From Nansenia antarctica (Eukaryota; Chordata; Actinopteri; Argentiniformes; Microstomatidae): a DNA stretch of 64,000 nucleotides. The stretch is from contig OZ022340.1 in NCBI GenBank assembly GCA_963989245.1, positions 34,279,710 through 34,343,709 on the forward strand. The letters are read 5' to 3'. Shown one piece after another: positions 12,769 to 21,924 of the stretch (position 1 is the first letter of the stretch; each line of letters opens with the position of its first letter). A program made the position numbers and the translations under genes. The notes beneath the pieces were generated by a model. That model worked only from the letters and a program-made list of their open reading frames with translations, ran no database searches and was not told the DNA's origin.

Positions 12769-13500
12769 GGGCCTCATTTATAAAAAAAAGTACTTGAACG
12801 TCATCTTTGACTTTTCTAAATGGACGTAAGCATTATTTATAAAACGGGTTGCGCTTGTTTAAAATTGTGTACGTACTAAAGTCTCTAAATACCAAATATA
12901 CTTGAAATTGAACGCAGGTGAAAGAGCTTTGTATTTACGCCCTGTGATAGCGGCTCAATAATAGCGGCTGAGTTAAGCCAAGTGAGCGGGAGAGGGCAGA
13001 GAAGGGTGGCTTCTCGGTAAGTTGCATTTGTAACGTTTGATCATGACAACCAGTACTAGCAGAAAATCAGGGGGGAAGGTGGAATTAATCATATAGGGAC
13101 AATTTTAGCATCCCCACAGCGTCAGTGACTTCAGTGTCAGTGACTTGGTAAAAATGTCATTGCATGTGTACGTGCCCCCTCGCCCACAATATTTTACTCA
13201 ATATGCGTAAAACTAAATGTTGAAATATCAGTAATACCATATCTTAAAGAACACACACCAGATAACTTCATGATGTACAGTACAGATACAGATATAACAC
13301 AGTCTGGTAGGTACAGATACAACACGGCCTGGTAGGGCGTTGGTCCATAGATGTTGGTGTCTTCTACGGCTTATGAATGAATGAATGAACACAATTATAA
13401 TTGATAAAATGACATAAGGGATGGAAAGGGGGGATGCCAGTTTTAGAAGGGGGATGATTTTGATCGTTTTTATTTCAGGGCGCGAATTTGCGAAACCTAG
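12769..13500. mobile_element. PIF-Harbinger-type fragment
   Basis: It begins GGGCCTCATTTATAAAA, like the ends of the element at 6036-8125. It shares the ACGTAAGCATTATTTATAAA block, the GCCCTGTGATAGCGGCTCAA block and the GGGGGATG blocks seen at 5.2-5.9 and 7.4-7.7 kb. Right end and target duplication were not found; no ORF. From 13,500 to 14,547 there is a poly-T run (13,708-13,729) and nothing else recognisable. Confidence 0.6.
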
Positions 13501-14547
13501 GATGGTAGGGGAAGGCAGGGCAATACCGCTACCTGGTTGGTTGGCGAAACCAGAAACACTCATTCTGCAAAACGTCGAATTCCGAGTGTGATAAATAAAT
13601 TAATTAAAAAGTGTAAAAAATAAAATAAAATAGGTATGTCTATCAACTTGCATTGCTGTCAACACAGCGGTATGGCTGGAGCAGGGGTTAAGGCAGCCAG
13701 CTAGAGTTTTTTTTTTTTTTTTTTTTTTTACATTTAACCGAAGCCTTCATGCAAATCGATTTACAATATATATCTGTCTAAGTGAATCATCTATCCATCA
13801 GTAATCATAAGAAAAAATGCACCATCATTTTATAGCCTATATACTTTTTTAGATGAGATTTTAGATTAGATTCAGACAACGAAATGCAATAAAAAGTGTG
13901 TTGTAAGGCGATCAACTTCTCCAGAATTGATTTAATTGAGTCGTCACTTACAAGCGAGTTCGTTTAATCTCAACGAGACGTCCTTGATGTAACTTCTTAA
14001 GATAAAATGATCCAATCAAATATTAGGCACCACTACTGAACTGCTCATTAAGAGAATATTTATTCAAGCACATCAGCAAGCAATAATAGTTCATTTCCAT
14101 GGAAAAGTGGTCCCATCTAGTTTCACCTCCGCAGGCCAGTATCAGCTAGCCGTCAATAGGTTAAGCTTCACCAGACAAGAACCCAGTTTCGCCTTGGTAC
14201 ATAATACATTTGATTTAACATTTGGGGCTGGGCTGTCCCTCCTCCCCCTATCTGGTAGTTTTTAAATTGTCAGCATTAAATATGTTGCAGCTGTGACCAT
14301 TTGACTTGTAGCAAGTGTTTTAGTTAGCTATGTGGCCTTCAACTCCTTGTGTGGGTGCGAGTGTACTGTGTGTTATCTTCTTCTTCTGCCCCCCCCCGGC
14401 CGTTAGTCATGGTGAGAGTAGTTGCACACTTTGTCGGCTGTATCCACCTGTGAGAGCAGCCTTAATCTTGCGCAACGTTAGACACATACACATTCTGTTA
14501 TGTTTTTAAGAAAACAGTAAGCTTTAAGAAATCAGTAAACATTTGTG

Positions 14548-14553
14548 ACAGGG
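14548..14553. other. target-site duplication, left (ACAGGG)
   Basis: ACAGGG lies directly before the AGTAGTTAGT start of the Polinton-like element and is repeated exactly after its other end at 40,175-40,180. Six bases is the standard Polinton duplication length. Confidence 0.9.
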
Positions 14554-14807
14554 AGTAGTTAGTATTCTCCTCTTTTCTTTGATCTCGATTCCTTTGATCT
14601 TTTTTTATGAGGGGGGGGGGGGGTCATAAAACATAAGATCTTTTACAGAAGGGGGGGTTTATTTGCCCCCGCGTTGTGGGTTTATTTACCCCCGCCATTT
14701 GTTCAGAACACCCCCCAAACGGAGGGGTGGGCCAAAACGAAAGTTGACGTAGGTGTTTAGGAGGGGTTGCCCCAAATGACTGGCAAGGGTTGAAATGTGT
14801 TTAAATA
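14554..14807 (+). repeat. left terminal inverted repeat
   Basis: About 254 bp that match, inverted, 39,923-40,174. It contains G-rich tracts (GGGGGGGGTCATAAAA, AAGGGGGGGTTTATTTG), a GGAGGGGTGGGCCAAAACG block and a TTTAAATA box at the inner edge. There are small indels between the two ends, mainly in the G runs. Confidence 0.92.
14799..14807 (+). promoter_or_regulatory. putative TATA-like box inside the terminal inverted repeat
   Basis: GTTTAAATA ends the terminal repeat 40 bp before the ATG at 14,848. The same box, inverted, stands upstream of the minus-strand terminal gene at the other end (39,923-39,931; relic at 28,831). Its position in both repeats suggests one promoter sequence serves both terminal genes. 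Confidence 0.5.
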
Positions 14808-14847
14808 GTCTAGCTGTGTCCATCACTTAAATGTCAAAGACTCAACA

Positions 14848-15534
14848 ATGGCTACTTGTGATGATTTCGCATGTATGGATTTCAATGCCATCGGATAAGA
14901 CGCCGAGATCGACCGTCTGGGATCCCTAGTGTTGGCACCGCGGAAGAGGAATAAGAAGGATTATCGTGATCAGACATTCGGGCTTTTCATGAAATCACAG
15001 GCTGTAAATATCACTGCCGTTGTCAGTTTGAACGAGGGGCGCACCGCCTGCTATTCCTTCAACAATGATGACCGTGTTGTGCAGCTCTATGTGTTAGAAG
15101 CAGGCAGCAAGCATGATCAAACGACTGCAGTTGTGCCGTTCAGTGCAGGAGATTGGCGAATGCTACGTAATCATGTGATGCCTAAAATGGCTGGAGAAAC
15201 GGACCCTCCCTGTCAAACATTGTGGATTGCTGACAACCCTGAAATGACATACTATGTGTGTTTGAGTTGCATCCAGGACATTGACAATGGTTCTAAGTAC
15301 AAACCGACTAATGCAATGAAAAATGTGGCGTTGTGTTACGGTGGTATTGGCAGAAATAGATATACATTCAACATGGAATATGTCGCTATGTGGGGGCATC
15401 TTAAAATGTTAGTGACCTGGGATGAGTGGATCATTATGGAGAAAATAATGGTTGAGATAGATGACATTTTTGAATGGTCGACTGTCAGGAAACTATTGCA
15501 CTACCCCGACGATGAGATGATGGAGGTTGATTAA
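14848..15534 (+). pseudogene. left-terminal element gene, unknown function, in-frame stop
   Basis: From ATG 14,848 the frame runs to TAA at 15,532 (228 codons) but is interrupted by an in-frame TAA at 14,896-14,898, after 16 residues. The remaining 212 codons are open. Downstream starts would have to be non-AUG, or an internal ATG such as that in the LFMKSQ stretch. The protein is soluble-looking, with a basic patch near the start (APRKRNKKD), several cysteines (TYYVCLSC) and an acidic C-terminus. I do not recognise a family. A polyadenylation signal AATAAA lies at 15,665. It exists only once because the tandem copy lacks the left end. Confidence 0.6.
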
Positions 15535-15588
15535 CAAGACTTTTAGAGAAGTTCATCACCGCGTTCAAATAGACGGAGAGTGTGGTGC

Positions 15589-15591
<3 letters not shown>

Positions 15592-15625
<34 letters not shown>
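15592..15625. repeat. (GT)n microsatellite
   Basis: About 16 GT units downstream of the left-terminal gene. The rest of 15,535-16,030 shows no gene. Confidence 0.95.
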
Positions 15626-15626
<1 letters not shown>

Positions 15627-16040
15627 TTTGTGGGACTGTTTACACCGTGGTTTGTGTCGATTATAATAAAACGTTTTAACATGAAGAACATTTATTCGTA
15701 TGGCCTTATTTCATTCTGGGGCATTCAAGTCTGGGGCTCCGAGGTGTCACACAGAGAGCGTGCCATGTGGAGTGGTGGGGTGTTGCGTGCCCAGACGTCT
15801 GTCTAAAATAATGTTTGGTTAAGGTGTTGGTTTTAATACGGTTGATATGACCATTTGATATACAAGTTTCAAGCGATACACCTGGCGCCTGGAGCCTGGC
15901 TTTAGTCCCAGCGTGAGTTCGCTCGGCAGATTACACCCTCGGCAGACGCGCATAAAGGTGTTGATTTTAACCCTCATTTAAAAAGGTTCACGAATGCTTC
16001 AATAAGCATGATGACGTTTGGAGGGGGTCTGTTTAAATTG

Positions 16041-16048
16041 TATATAAG
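16041..16048 (+). promoter_or_regulatory. TATA box of the OB-fold gene
   Basis: TATATAAG lies 143 bp before the ATG at 16,191. A start site 25-30 bp downstream would give a 5' leader containing a short GA repeat (16,074-16,089). It lies outside the duplicated block, so copy B of the gene lacks this promoter. Confidence 0.55.
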
Positions 16049-16190
16049 TTAGATCTTGATGCAGACACTTTCGTGAGAGAGAGAGAGAGCACAAGGTCTG
16101 TCGAATTCTTCTCTTCACTTCCGCGAGAGATAGAACGCAAATCCTGACGAATTCTCCAGCCTCGAGTGCATTCAGAGACCAGAAATCGCC

Positions 16191-16316
16191 ATGGATGTTA
16201 ATATGTAAGGTAAGGCAAGGCCTTTAATGTGTAGTGTGTTCTGGAGGGTGTGTGGGGTTGGATTAATAATCAAATAATGTTTACACTAGGTATACAAGTT
16301 ATTACAATGAAAACAG

Positions 16317-16366
<50 letters not shown>

Positions 16367-16507
16367 TGTGTGTGTGCGTGTGTGTGTGTGTGTGTAGTGT
16401 GTAGTGTGTTCTGGGTTGTGTGGGGTTGGATTAATAATCAAATAATGTTTACACTATGCATACAAGTTATTACAATGAAAACAGCTGTGGAGAATTGGGG
16501 TGGTTTG

Positions 16508-16561
<54 letters not shown>

Positions 16562-18910
16562 CGTGACTGTTTAATAATATGTGTGCATTTATATGCGTGT
16601 ACACAGGCTTGATACAGGCATCCTAGACCTAGGCGATCGGGCTGAAAACGTTTGGGCAGGAATATTAGCTGCTCATCGTCCCAGGTCTGAACCCTGTGTT
16701 GCAAAGATAACCCCGAACTCGTTTGGTCGTGTTGTGCTGAAGTCTGAAGAACATGAGCCCCCAAGAGGTAAGCCTACAGGACGCTTCCTGGTTCTAACAG
16801 TTAATTTGAGTTTTACGTACCACAGTAATTACATTTTTTACATTTACATTTAATGAGGAGACACCAATCAGCAGGATTTGCAGCAAAATATGGCATGAAA
16901 TGCTACAGAAAATGCCACAGCCCATATCCAACTTTTTAGGCCTACTGTAGCCATATTACCCCTCCCCCTCCCCCACCCCACAAAGAGAAAGTTTCTCACT
17001 CATAGGGGAATGACTGCTGTTTATCATTTAGCTGGGTTTAAACCTTGATTGTGAAGTGAATAATGATAGCAATAATGGTTATTTGATACTATAATACAAA
17101 TATTATTGTCATGATCTTTTTCAGGATGTAAGAGAAAATATGTGAGCGAATCAAAATCAGACTCAGGCGAGGAGGAGGCAGAAGCAGGTTTGAATACTGT
17201 TTTGGTCTGGAAAATGCGCTTTCTAAAATGGAGTGTCCTACCCAAGTTTTCATATAAGCATGTTGTTACTGGCCAGGGGTGTTCTCGGGGGGGGGTGGGC
17301 TGATTTTCGAGAGATTCTCCATGCCTAATGTATACAGTATGAGCTGAATACACCTTTAATGTTTTGTTTTTAAGGTCCAGAAAAGAGGCGGGATAAAAGC
17401 TACAAGGTATGGAGTAGTGTGTGATCTTTTCAGTAATAAAACAACTATTGGCTAAAATCCCTTAACATTTACACGATATGTCTGTTTTACCTATTATGTT
17501 TGAATGACAGAAAATAAAAATGTATTGTTAATTTATTTATTCCATCATCTCAGGAGAATTCATCTTCCTTTGAGCCCCCGTGCTCCTCCAACTCTTGGGT
17601 AACTGTTTTATCCTTTACTCACTTAACTTGTGTGAGAGAGTCAAGTGTCAAATGTACATATTGGTTTGATACTGCTTTGACAGAAGCCCTTCCCCCTTTT
17701 TGTGTTGTCCAGATAAGCATTGCAGATCTGAAGAGCTCGGGACTCTGCAGTAAAGCAATTAAAGGAAAAGTGATTAAAAAATCTCAGCTGATGCACGACA
17801 CAAAGGAAGAAAAAAAAAAATGGTTCGTTTCTACATGGGTCTGGCTGATGACACAACAAGTATCAAAGTTTGTGTATATGGGGATGAGAGATATGGAACC
17901 TTTCAAGAGGGGAGCTCTTATCTTCTAGACGGCCTCAGTGAGGGTCGCGGTATGGTGATGCTCACACGAAGTGCCACGGTCTCAAAAACAAGACAAGTCA
18001 ATGTTCCTCAGAGACTGGAAATGGAGGCAAGGATGCTCATTGAACCACCCCAAGATCCAGTCTGCTCCATAGCTGATGCCAAGTCGTCACCAGATGGTTC
18101 TGAGATGAGCATTGAGGGAACTATAATTGCAGTGAGTTGCCATACCTTTTTCAAGACCTTCACATAACTATTTGTTCAGTGTTTCCTGGTTACCTATACC
18201 CTCTGTTTTTGCTCAGATGCCCCCAGTGAATAAAGGGAAGGTGAAATGGCAGAGGGCCAAGACTCCACAGCGCATTTTAACCTTACAGGACGAGACGGGG
18301 TCTATCGAGGTCTGTCTCTGGAATGAGAAGGCTCTCAGTTGTCGTGCATCCGTTGGAAATACAGTCAGGGTGACCAATGTGAAATCCAAAGGGTACCACA
18401 ACATAATTTCTCTCAACTCAACTTACAAAACCAGGGTTGATACGGTGGGTAACTTTTGAATCATTATGCAGTGTCCCATTCCATCTATGCAATGCCATTT
18501 GGTGAACTGCTTTTTTCAGAGACTGCTTGCTATAGTTTGAGACGTAACCCTAAATCCTGAAGTGTGTGCTGTCTGTGTGTGTCTGTGTGTCTGTCTGGTG
18601 TCTGGTCTGTGTGTCTGTCTGTGTGTGTGTCTGTCTGTATATGTTTCTTTGTGTGTAGGTCCAAGCTGCTACCCTGGAGACTGTGAAGCTGTCTATACAA
18701 GGGATTCAAAAGTCCAGCAAGATGGAAGTGACTCTGTCGGCAGAGACGGATGGAAAACTGAAGACATTCACTGTGGCATCCAAGCTCCTGGCACAGGCCT
18801 GCGCTATTAAACTGGATGGAGCTTTCGAGGAGACACTCCTTGATATGTTGCCGGTCAACGTAGAGGCAGACATACAAGGGAATACGATTAAAACCTTAAA
18901 AAAGATGTAA
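16191..18910 (+). CDS. spliced OB-fold (RPA-like) protein of the Polinton-like element, copy A
   Basis: Eight exons with GT/AG junctions can be traced: 16,191-16,204; 16,607-16,767; 17,125-17,187; 17,375-17,406; 17,554-17,598; 17,713-18,131; 18,217-18,444; 18,659-18,910 (TAA). The N-terminal part has a Ser/Glu stretch (SESKSDSGEEEAEAG) and a basic patch (PEKRRDKSYK), possibly a nuclear signal. Exons 6 and 7 each encode an OB-fold-like strand pattern (FYMGLADDTTSIKVCVYG; RILTLQDETGSIEVCLWN), as in replication protein A and other single-strand DNA binders. Exon 6 is 419 nt because an A run at 17,810-17,820 has 11 bases; phase would need 9 or 12. This may be a mutation, slippage or a sequencing error. 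A polyadenylation signal follows at 19,051. Likely role is single-strand DNA binding in element replication. A captured host gene is the alternative. Confidence 0.68.
16317..16561. repeat. (TG)n tracts and G run in intron 1 of the OB-fold gene
   Basis: TG microsatellites lie at 16,317-16,366 and 16,507-16,543, followed by about 18 G. Between them a piece of flanking sequence (GGGTTGTGTGGGGTTGGATTAATAATCAAATAATGTTTACACTA type) repeats 16,240-16,290, a local duplication of about 190 bp. Confidence 0.85.
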
Positions 18911-19359
18911 CCAACCTGAATGATTCATGGTGGGTTAAATCATGGCGGGGAAGAATTATTTTGAATTGTTTGCTATCATTTCCTTTCCTTATCAATTTTT
19001 TCTTGTGATGTCGATTTACATGTTAACTGTAAGCCTATCTTTCCAAAAAAAATAAAAAATAAATAACATGTCCCCGTGTATAGTGAAAATGTTACTTAAC
19101 GAGTTGAATTTGAGTGTTGTTATTGACATGTTTTAATTATGCCCATGGAGAGTAAAAACTGTCATGGATGGGGTACCGCATGAAACAATAGAGCTAGTCA
19201 AGTATAACATGTAAATATATGGAGCGTCGCTTTAGGTTTCCTCTACTAGGAGCGAGTAGGACAACAGATGCCTTCTTTTCTTCTTTTCTATAAGCTTCAA
19301 AGGAGCAGCGGAGGAGGTTGAGTAAGAGACACATAGTAGTCTGTGTTTTCAGTGTCTCA

Positions 19360-19650
19360 CATAGTGTCCCAGGTGTCCCAGGTGTCTCAGGTGTCTCAGT
19401 GTCTCAGTGTCTCACATAGCGTCTCAGGTGCCCCAGGTGTCCCAGGTGTCCCAGGTGTCCCAGGTGTCTCACATAGTGTCTCAGGTGTCTCAGTGTCCCA
19501 GTGTCTCACATAGTGTCTCAGGTGTCCCAGGTGTCCCAGGTGTCCCAGGTGCCCCAGGTGTCTCACATAGTGTCTCAGGTGTCTCAGTGTCTCAGTGTCT
19601 CACATAGTGTCTCAGGTGTCCCAGGTGTCCCAGGTGTCTCAGGTGTCTCA
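19360..19650. repeat. 9-bp minisatellite GTGTC(C/T)CAG, copy A
   Basis: About 30 units of GTGTCCCAG/GTGTCTCAG with periodic CACATA interruptions. It runs into the ATPase stub in frame, so translations give VSQ repeats, which are an artefact. It stands where the ATPase N-terminus with its Walker motifs should be. 18,911-19,359 otherwise holds only the 3' end of the OB-fold gene. Confidence 0.93.
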
Positions 19651-19998
19651 GTTGAGAAGGTTTTTACCCAGTATGTTCACCATAGAAATCTCAGTGTTTT
19701 ATATCTAGTACAGAATTTGTTTTTCCAGGGTAAAACCAGTAGGACAATTAGCTTGAACACAAACTATTTAGTGTTATTTAAAAACCCCCGTGATAATAAT
19801 CAAATCTCTGTATTGGCTAGACAAATGTATCCTGGTAATACTAAATATTTTATGGAGTCATTTAAAGATGCTACAGAAGCCCCTTATGGGTATTTGTTGG
19901 TTGATTATAAAGCTAAAACGCCAGAGGCCTATCGTCTCAGAACAGCTTTAGGCTCCACTTATCAGGTTGTGTACAAACAGAGGAAGAGGAGTGGCTGA
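19651..19998 (+). pseudogene. packaging ATPase (A32/FtsK-HerA type), C-terminal stub, copy A
   Basis: 115 codons from the minisatellite edge to TGA. The stub keeps the segment after Walker B of Polinton/adintovirus genome-packaging ATPases: HHRNLSVLYLVQNLFFQGK (sensor-type QN), then SRTISLNTNYLVLFKNPRD and a YGYLLVDYKAKTPEAYRLRT tail. The P-loop, Walker B and any start codon are missing, so it cannot be an ATPase. Its stop lies one base before the ATG of the next gene (TGAAATG), the compact spacing expected in these elements. Confidence 0.75.
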
Positions 19999-19999
19999 A

Positions 20000-20332
20000 A
20001 TGTCTGCTAGATTAGAACGTCATTTATCGCTACTACAACTGTTGATGAAATCTAAGCCGGGGGAAATACGGGCTATTTTAAAGAATGCTTCAAAAGATCT
20101 AATTCAGGCATTGTGTGAAGTCGCATTGAACGTGCTGTGTGGTACTATTCCTCTATCAAAGACACAATTTAAAAGACTGTCAAAGGTTAAGTCTAATCTG
20201 AAAATCATAGCTGACAAAAAGATTCCTATATCGAGAAAAAAGAGGGTTATCAATCAAGAGGGAGGATTTTTATTACCACTTTTAAGCATAGCTGTACCAT
20301 TTATCACTAGCTTGCTGTCGAGACAGGGTTGA
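20000..20332 (+). CDS. small basic protein, Polinton/adintovirus-associated, copy A
   Basis: 110 codons from ATG 20,000, directly after the ATPase stop. Predicted mostly helical; a basic middle (KRLSKVKSNLK, ISRKKRV) is followed by an NQEGGFLLPLL hydrophobic tail. Proteins of this kind sit between the ATPase and the next gene in other Polinton-like elements, as I recall them. Function unknown; a small virion or DNA-associated protein is possible. It is uninterrupted and identical in copy B. Confidence 0.65.
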   Translation: MSARLERHLSLLQLLMKSKPGEIRAILKNASKDLIQALCEVALNVLCGTIPLSKTQFKRLSKVKSNLKIIADKKIPISRKKRVINQEGGFLLPLLSIAVPFITSLLSRQG

Positions 20333-20374
20333 AGCGACATACTACAAGTGTGTACAAACAACCTACTAGTCATT

Positions 20375-21175
20375 ATGGAGAAAATGTATTTGGTGCCGCA
20401 AAGAGATGTGGACAAATTACGTGTTGGAGGTCCAACGACTATCAGACAGAGTGCTGAAAATAACATTGATGATTTGATGAGAACCATTTTGAATAGAAAC
20501 GATTTAACTCCACATGACAAAGCACAGCATTACGCTGTGTTACTACAGAGATATTTAACATTGGTCAGACAGGGGGATAGTGATGTCAATACTTTAAAAC
20601 TAATTGTGCCAAACAGCTCAACACTCGAGGATGAAGCGACCCCACAGCCAGTGGTGTCTACATCTTTTGCTACAGATAACACAGCTTTAGACGTCTTAAA
20701 TAATTTACCCCTGAGGAGCAAGAAGAATGCCCAACATATTTGGGCCAAGATGTATAAATCAAGGGTATTAGAGTGGAACGAATCTGGGGAACTTGTGTTG
20801 AAAGGGGCAGTCGTGACCGGTTCACACATTTTAGATATTGTTAAACTAGCGACCATGAGTCAAGCACCTAAAACAAGCGACAGACCCCACGGTTGGGATG
20901 AGTTTGTGCAGGGTTTTTCAGTTTTAAACATACCGCTTTCTACAATACCCAATAGACATGTCAAAGACGAGATTAGTGATGTTAAACATTCTAAAACAAA
21001 TGTTGATGCTGCCATTGGTGCTGTTAAAACCCCTTCTAGGCGCAGTCTCGCTCTGGCCCCTAAATTCTTAGAGTATGAGGCTTCAGGAACAACGGCCTCT
21101 GACAGCCGATCTCGGTGCAAGTCTAAATCAAGGCCAGAATCTCATAGAGGCTTGTTGTGGCATGATTGGAGCTAG
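20375..21175 (+). CDS. conserved Polinton/adintovirus protein of unknown function, copy A
   Basis: 266 codons from ATG 20,375 (the frame is open 27 bases upstream but only from a GTG). The N-terminus MEKMYLVPQRDVDKL and the helical segment with DLTPHDKAQHYAVLLQRYL resemble a widespread protein that in other animal Polinton-like elements follows the packaging ATPase. A C-terminal Ser/Arg-rich tail ends in RGLLWHDWS. The family has no assigned role that I know. It is followed by AATAAA at 21,354 and then the convergent minus-strand block. Confidence 0.7.
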   Translation: MEKMYLVPQRDVDKLRVGGPTTIRQSAENNIDDLMRTILNRNDLTPHDKAQHYAVLLQRYLTLVRQGDSDVNTLKLIVPNSSTLEDEATPQPVVSTSFATDNTALDVLNNLPLRSKKNAQHIWAKMYKSRVLEWNESGELVLKGAVVTGSHILDIVKLATMSQAPKTSDRPHGWDEFVQGFSVLNIPLSTIPNRHVKDEISDVKHSKTNVDAAIGAVKTPSRRSLALAPKFLEYEASGTTASDSRSRCKSKSRPESHRGLLWHDWS

Positions 21176-21391
21176 ATTTGTTATTTTAATTTCATTTATT
21201 AACTTATTTTTGTTTTAACATTTTTAACCCTTGTTAACATTGTGAATGTATTTCTGCTACAGCCAATTTGTATACAATGTTTGTATTTTTTTTTTATTGT
21301 GAATGACTGTGAATGACTATGTTATTGTTTGACTAAAACCCCTTGCTTGACTAAATAAAAATGATTGTAATGATACATGAACTCTGATAAT
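21176..21391. other. convergent 3' ends of the two gene arms
   Basis: AT-rich spacer with a plus-strand AATAAA at 21,354 and a minus-strand AATAAA (TTTATT at 21,391-21,396) overlapping the protease stop. The plus-strand and minus-strand arms of the element meet here. Confidence 0.7.
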
Positions 21392-21919
21392 TTATTTGAC
21401 CAACATTTTATTGACATGCACAATCTTACACAATTGTCTGAACATGTTGAACACAACTAAACACATTATGAACACACACACACACGGTTGCAACTTTTTC
21501 ACAAAACGTGTTACCATTGTGTCATTTTTAAACAGATTAGAAGAATATTTAGATATCAACATATCATAGGTGATGCCTCTACACATGTGATTTAAGAAGT
21601 AGATACAGTGTTCACCACATGTGACCGATGTGACATCCTGAACTTGTTTGTCTGAGAAATGTATCTCGTCACATGACATGTTTAAAAAGTCATAAATCGA
21701 TTTAGGAAAACGGTCAAAAAAACACCCAACTCTCTCCAATGATATATAAACTGCCAGCCAATGCTCTCCAGGCTGGTCAGAGGGGTGTGTGTTAATTATC
21801 ATAGCACTAGGTCTTATTTGTAGAGGTTGCTGGGGCAGTTTATCACAAGCCAAAACACCTAGAAAATGGGTGTTTGCTGATATTGTATCCATGATGGCTG
21901 TCAGTTCCACAGTATTCAT
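21392..21919 (-). pseudogene. adenain-like cysteine protease, copy A (27-bp deletion)
   Basis: 175 residues from ATG 21,919. The adenain (C5/Ulp1-like) triad is visible: His in GEHWLAVYI, Asp in the CFFD segment and Cys in TCGEHCIYFLNH, with Gln in the VQDV stretch just before. In adenoviruses and Polintons this enzyme matures capsid proteins. Relative to copy B, nine residues after the acidic triad residue are deleted in frame, removing the conserved SFG turn, so activity is doubtful. Read on the minus strand, it follows the major capsid gene with a 5-bp gap. Confidence 0.85.
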
Positions 21920-21924
21920 GATGC

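Noticed and set aside
19407..19650. VSQ/VPG collagen-like repeats reading into the ATPase stub
   Set aside because: Product of the 9-bp minisatellite, open in several frames. Not a plausible N-terminus for the ATPase.
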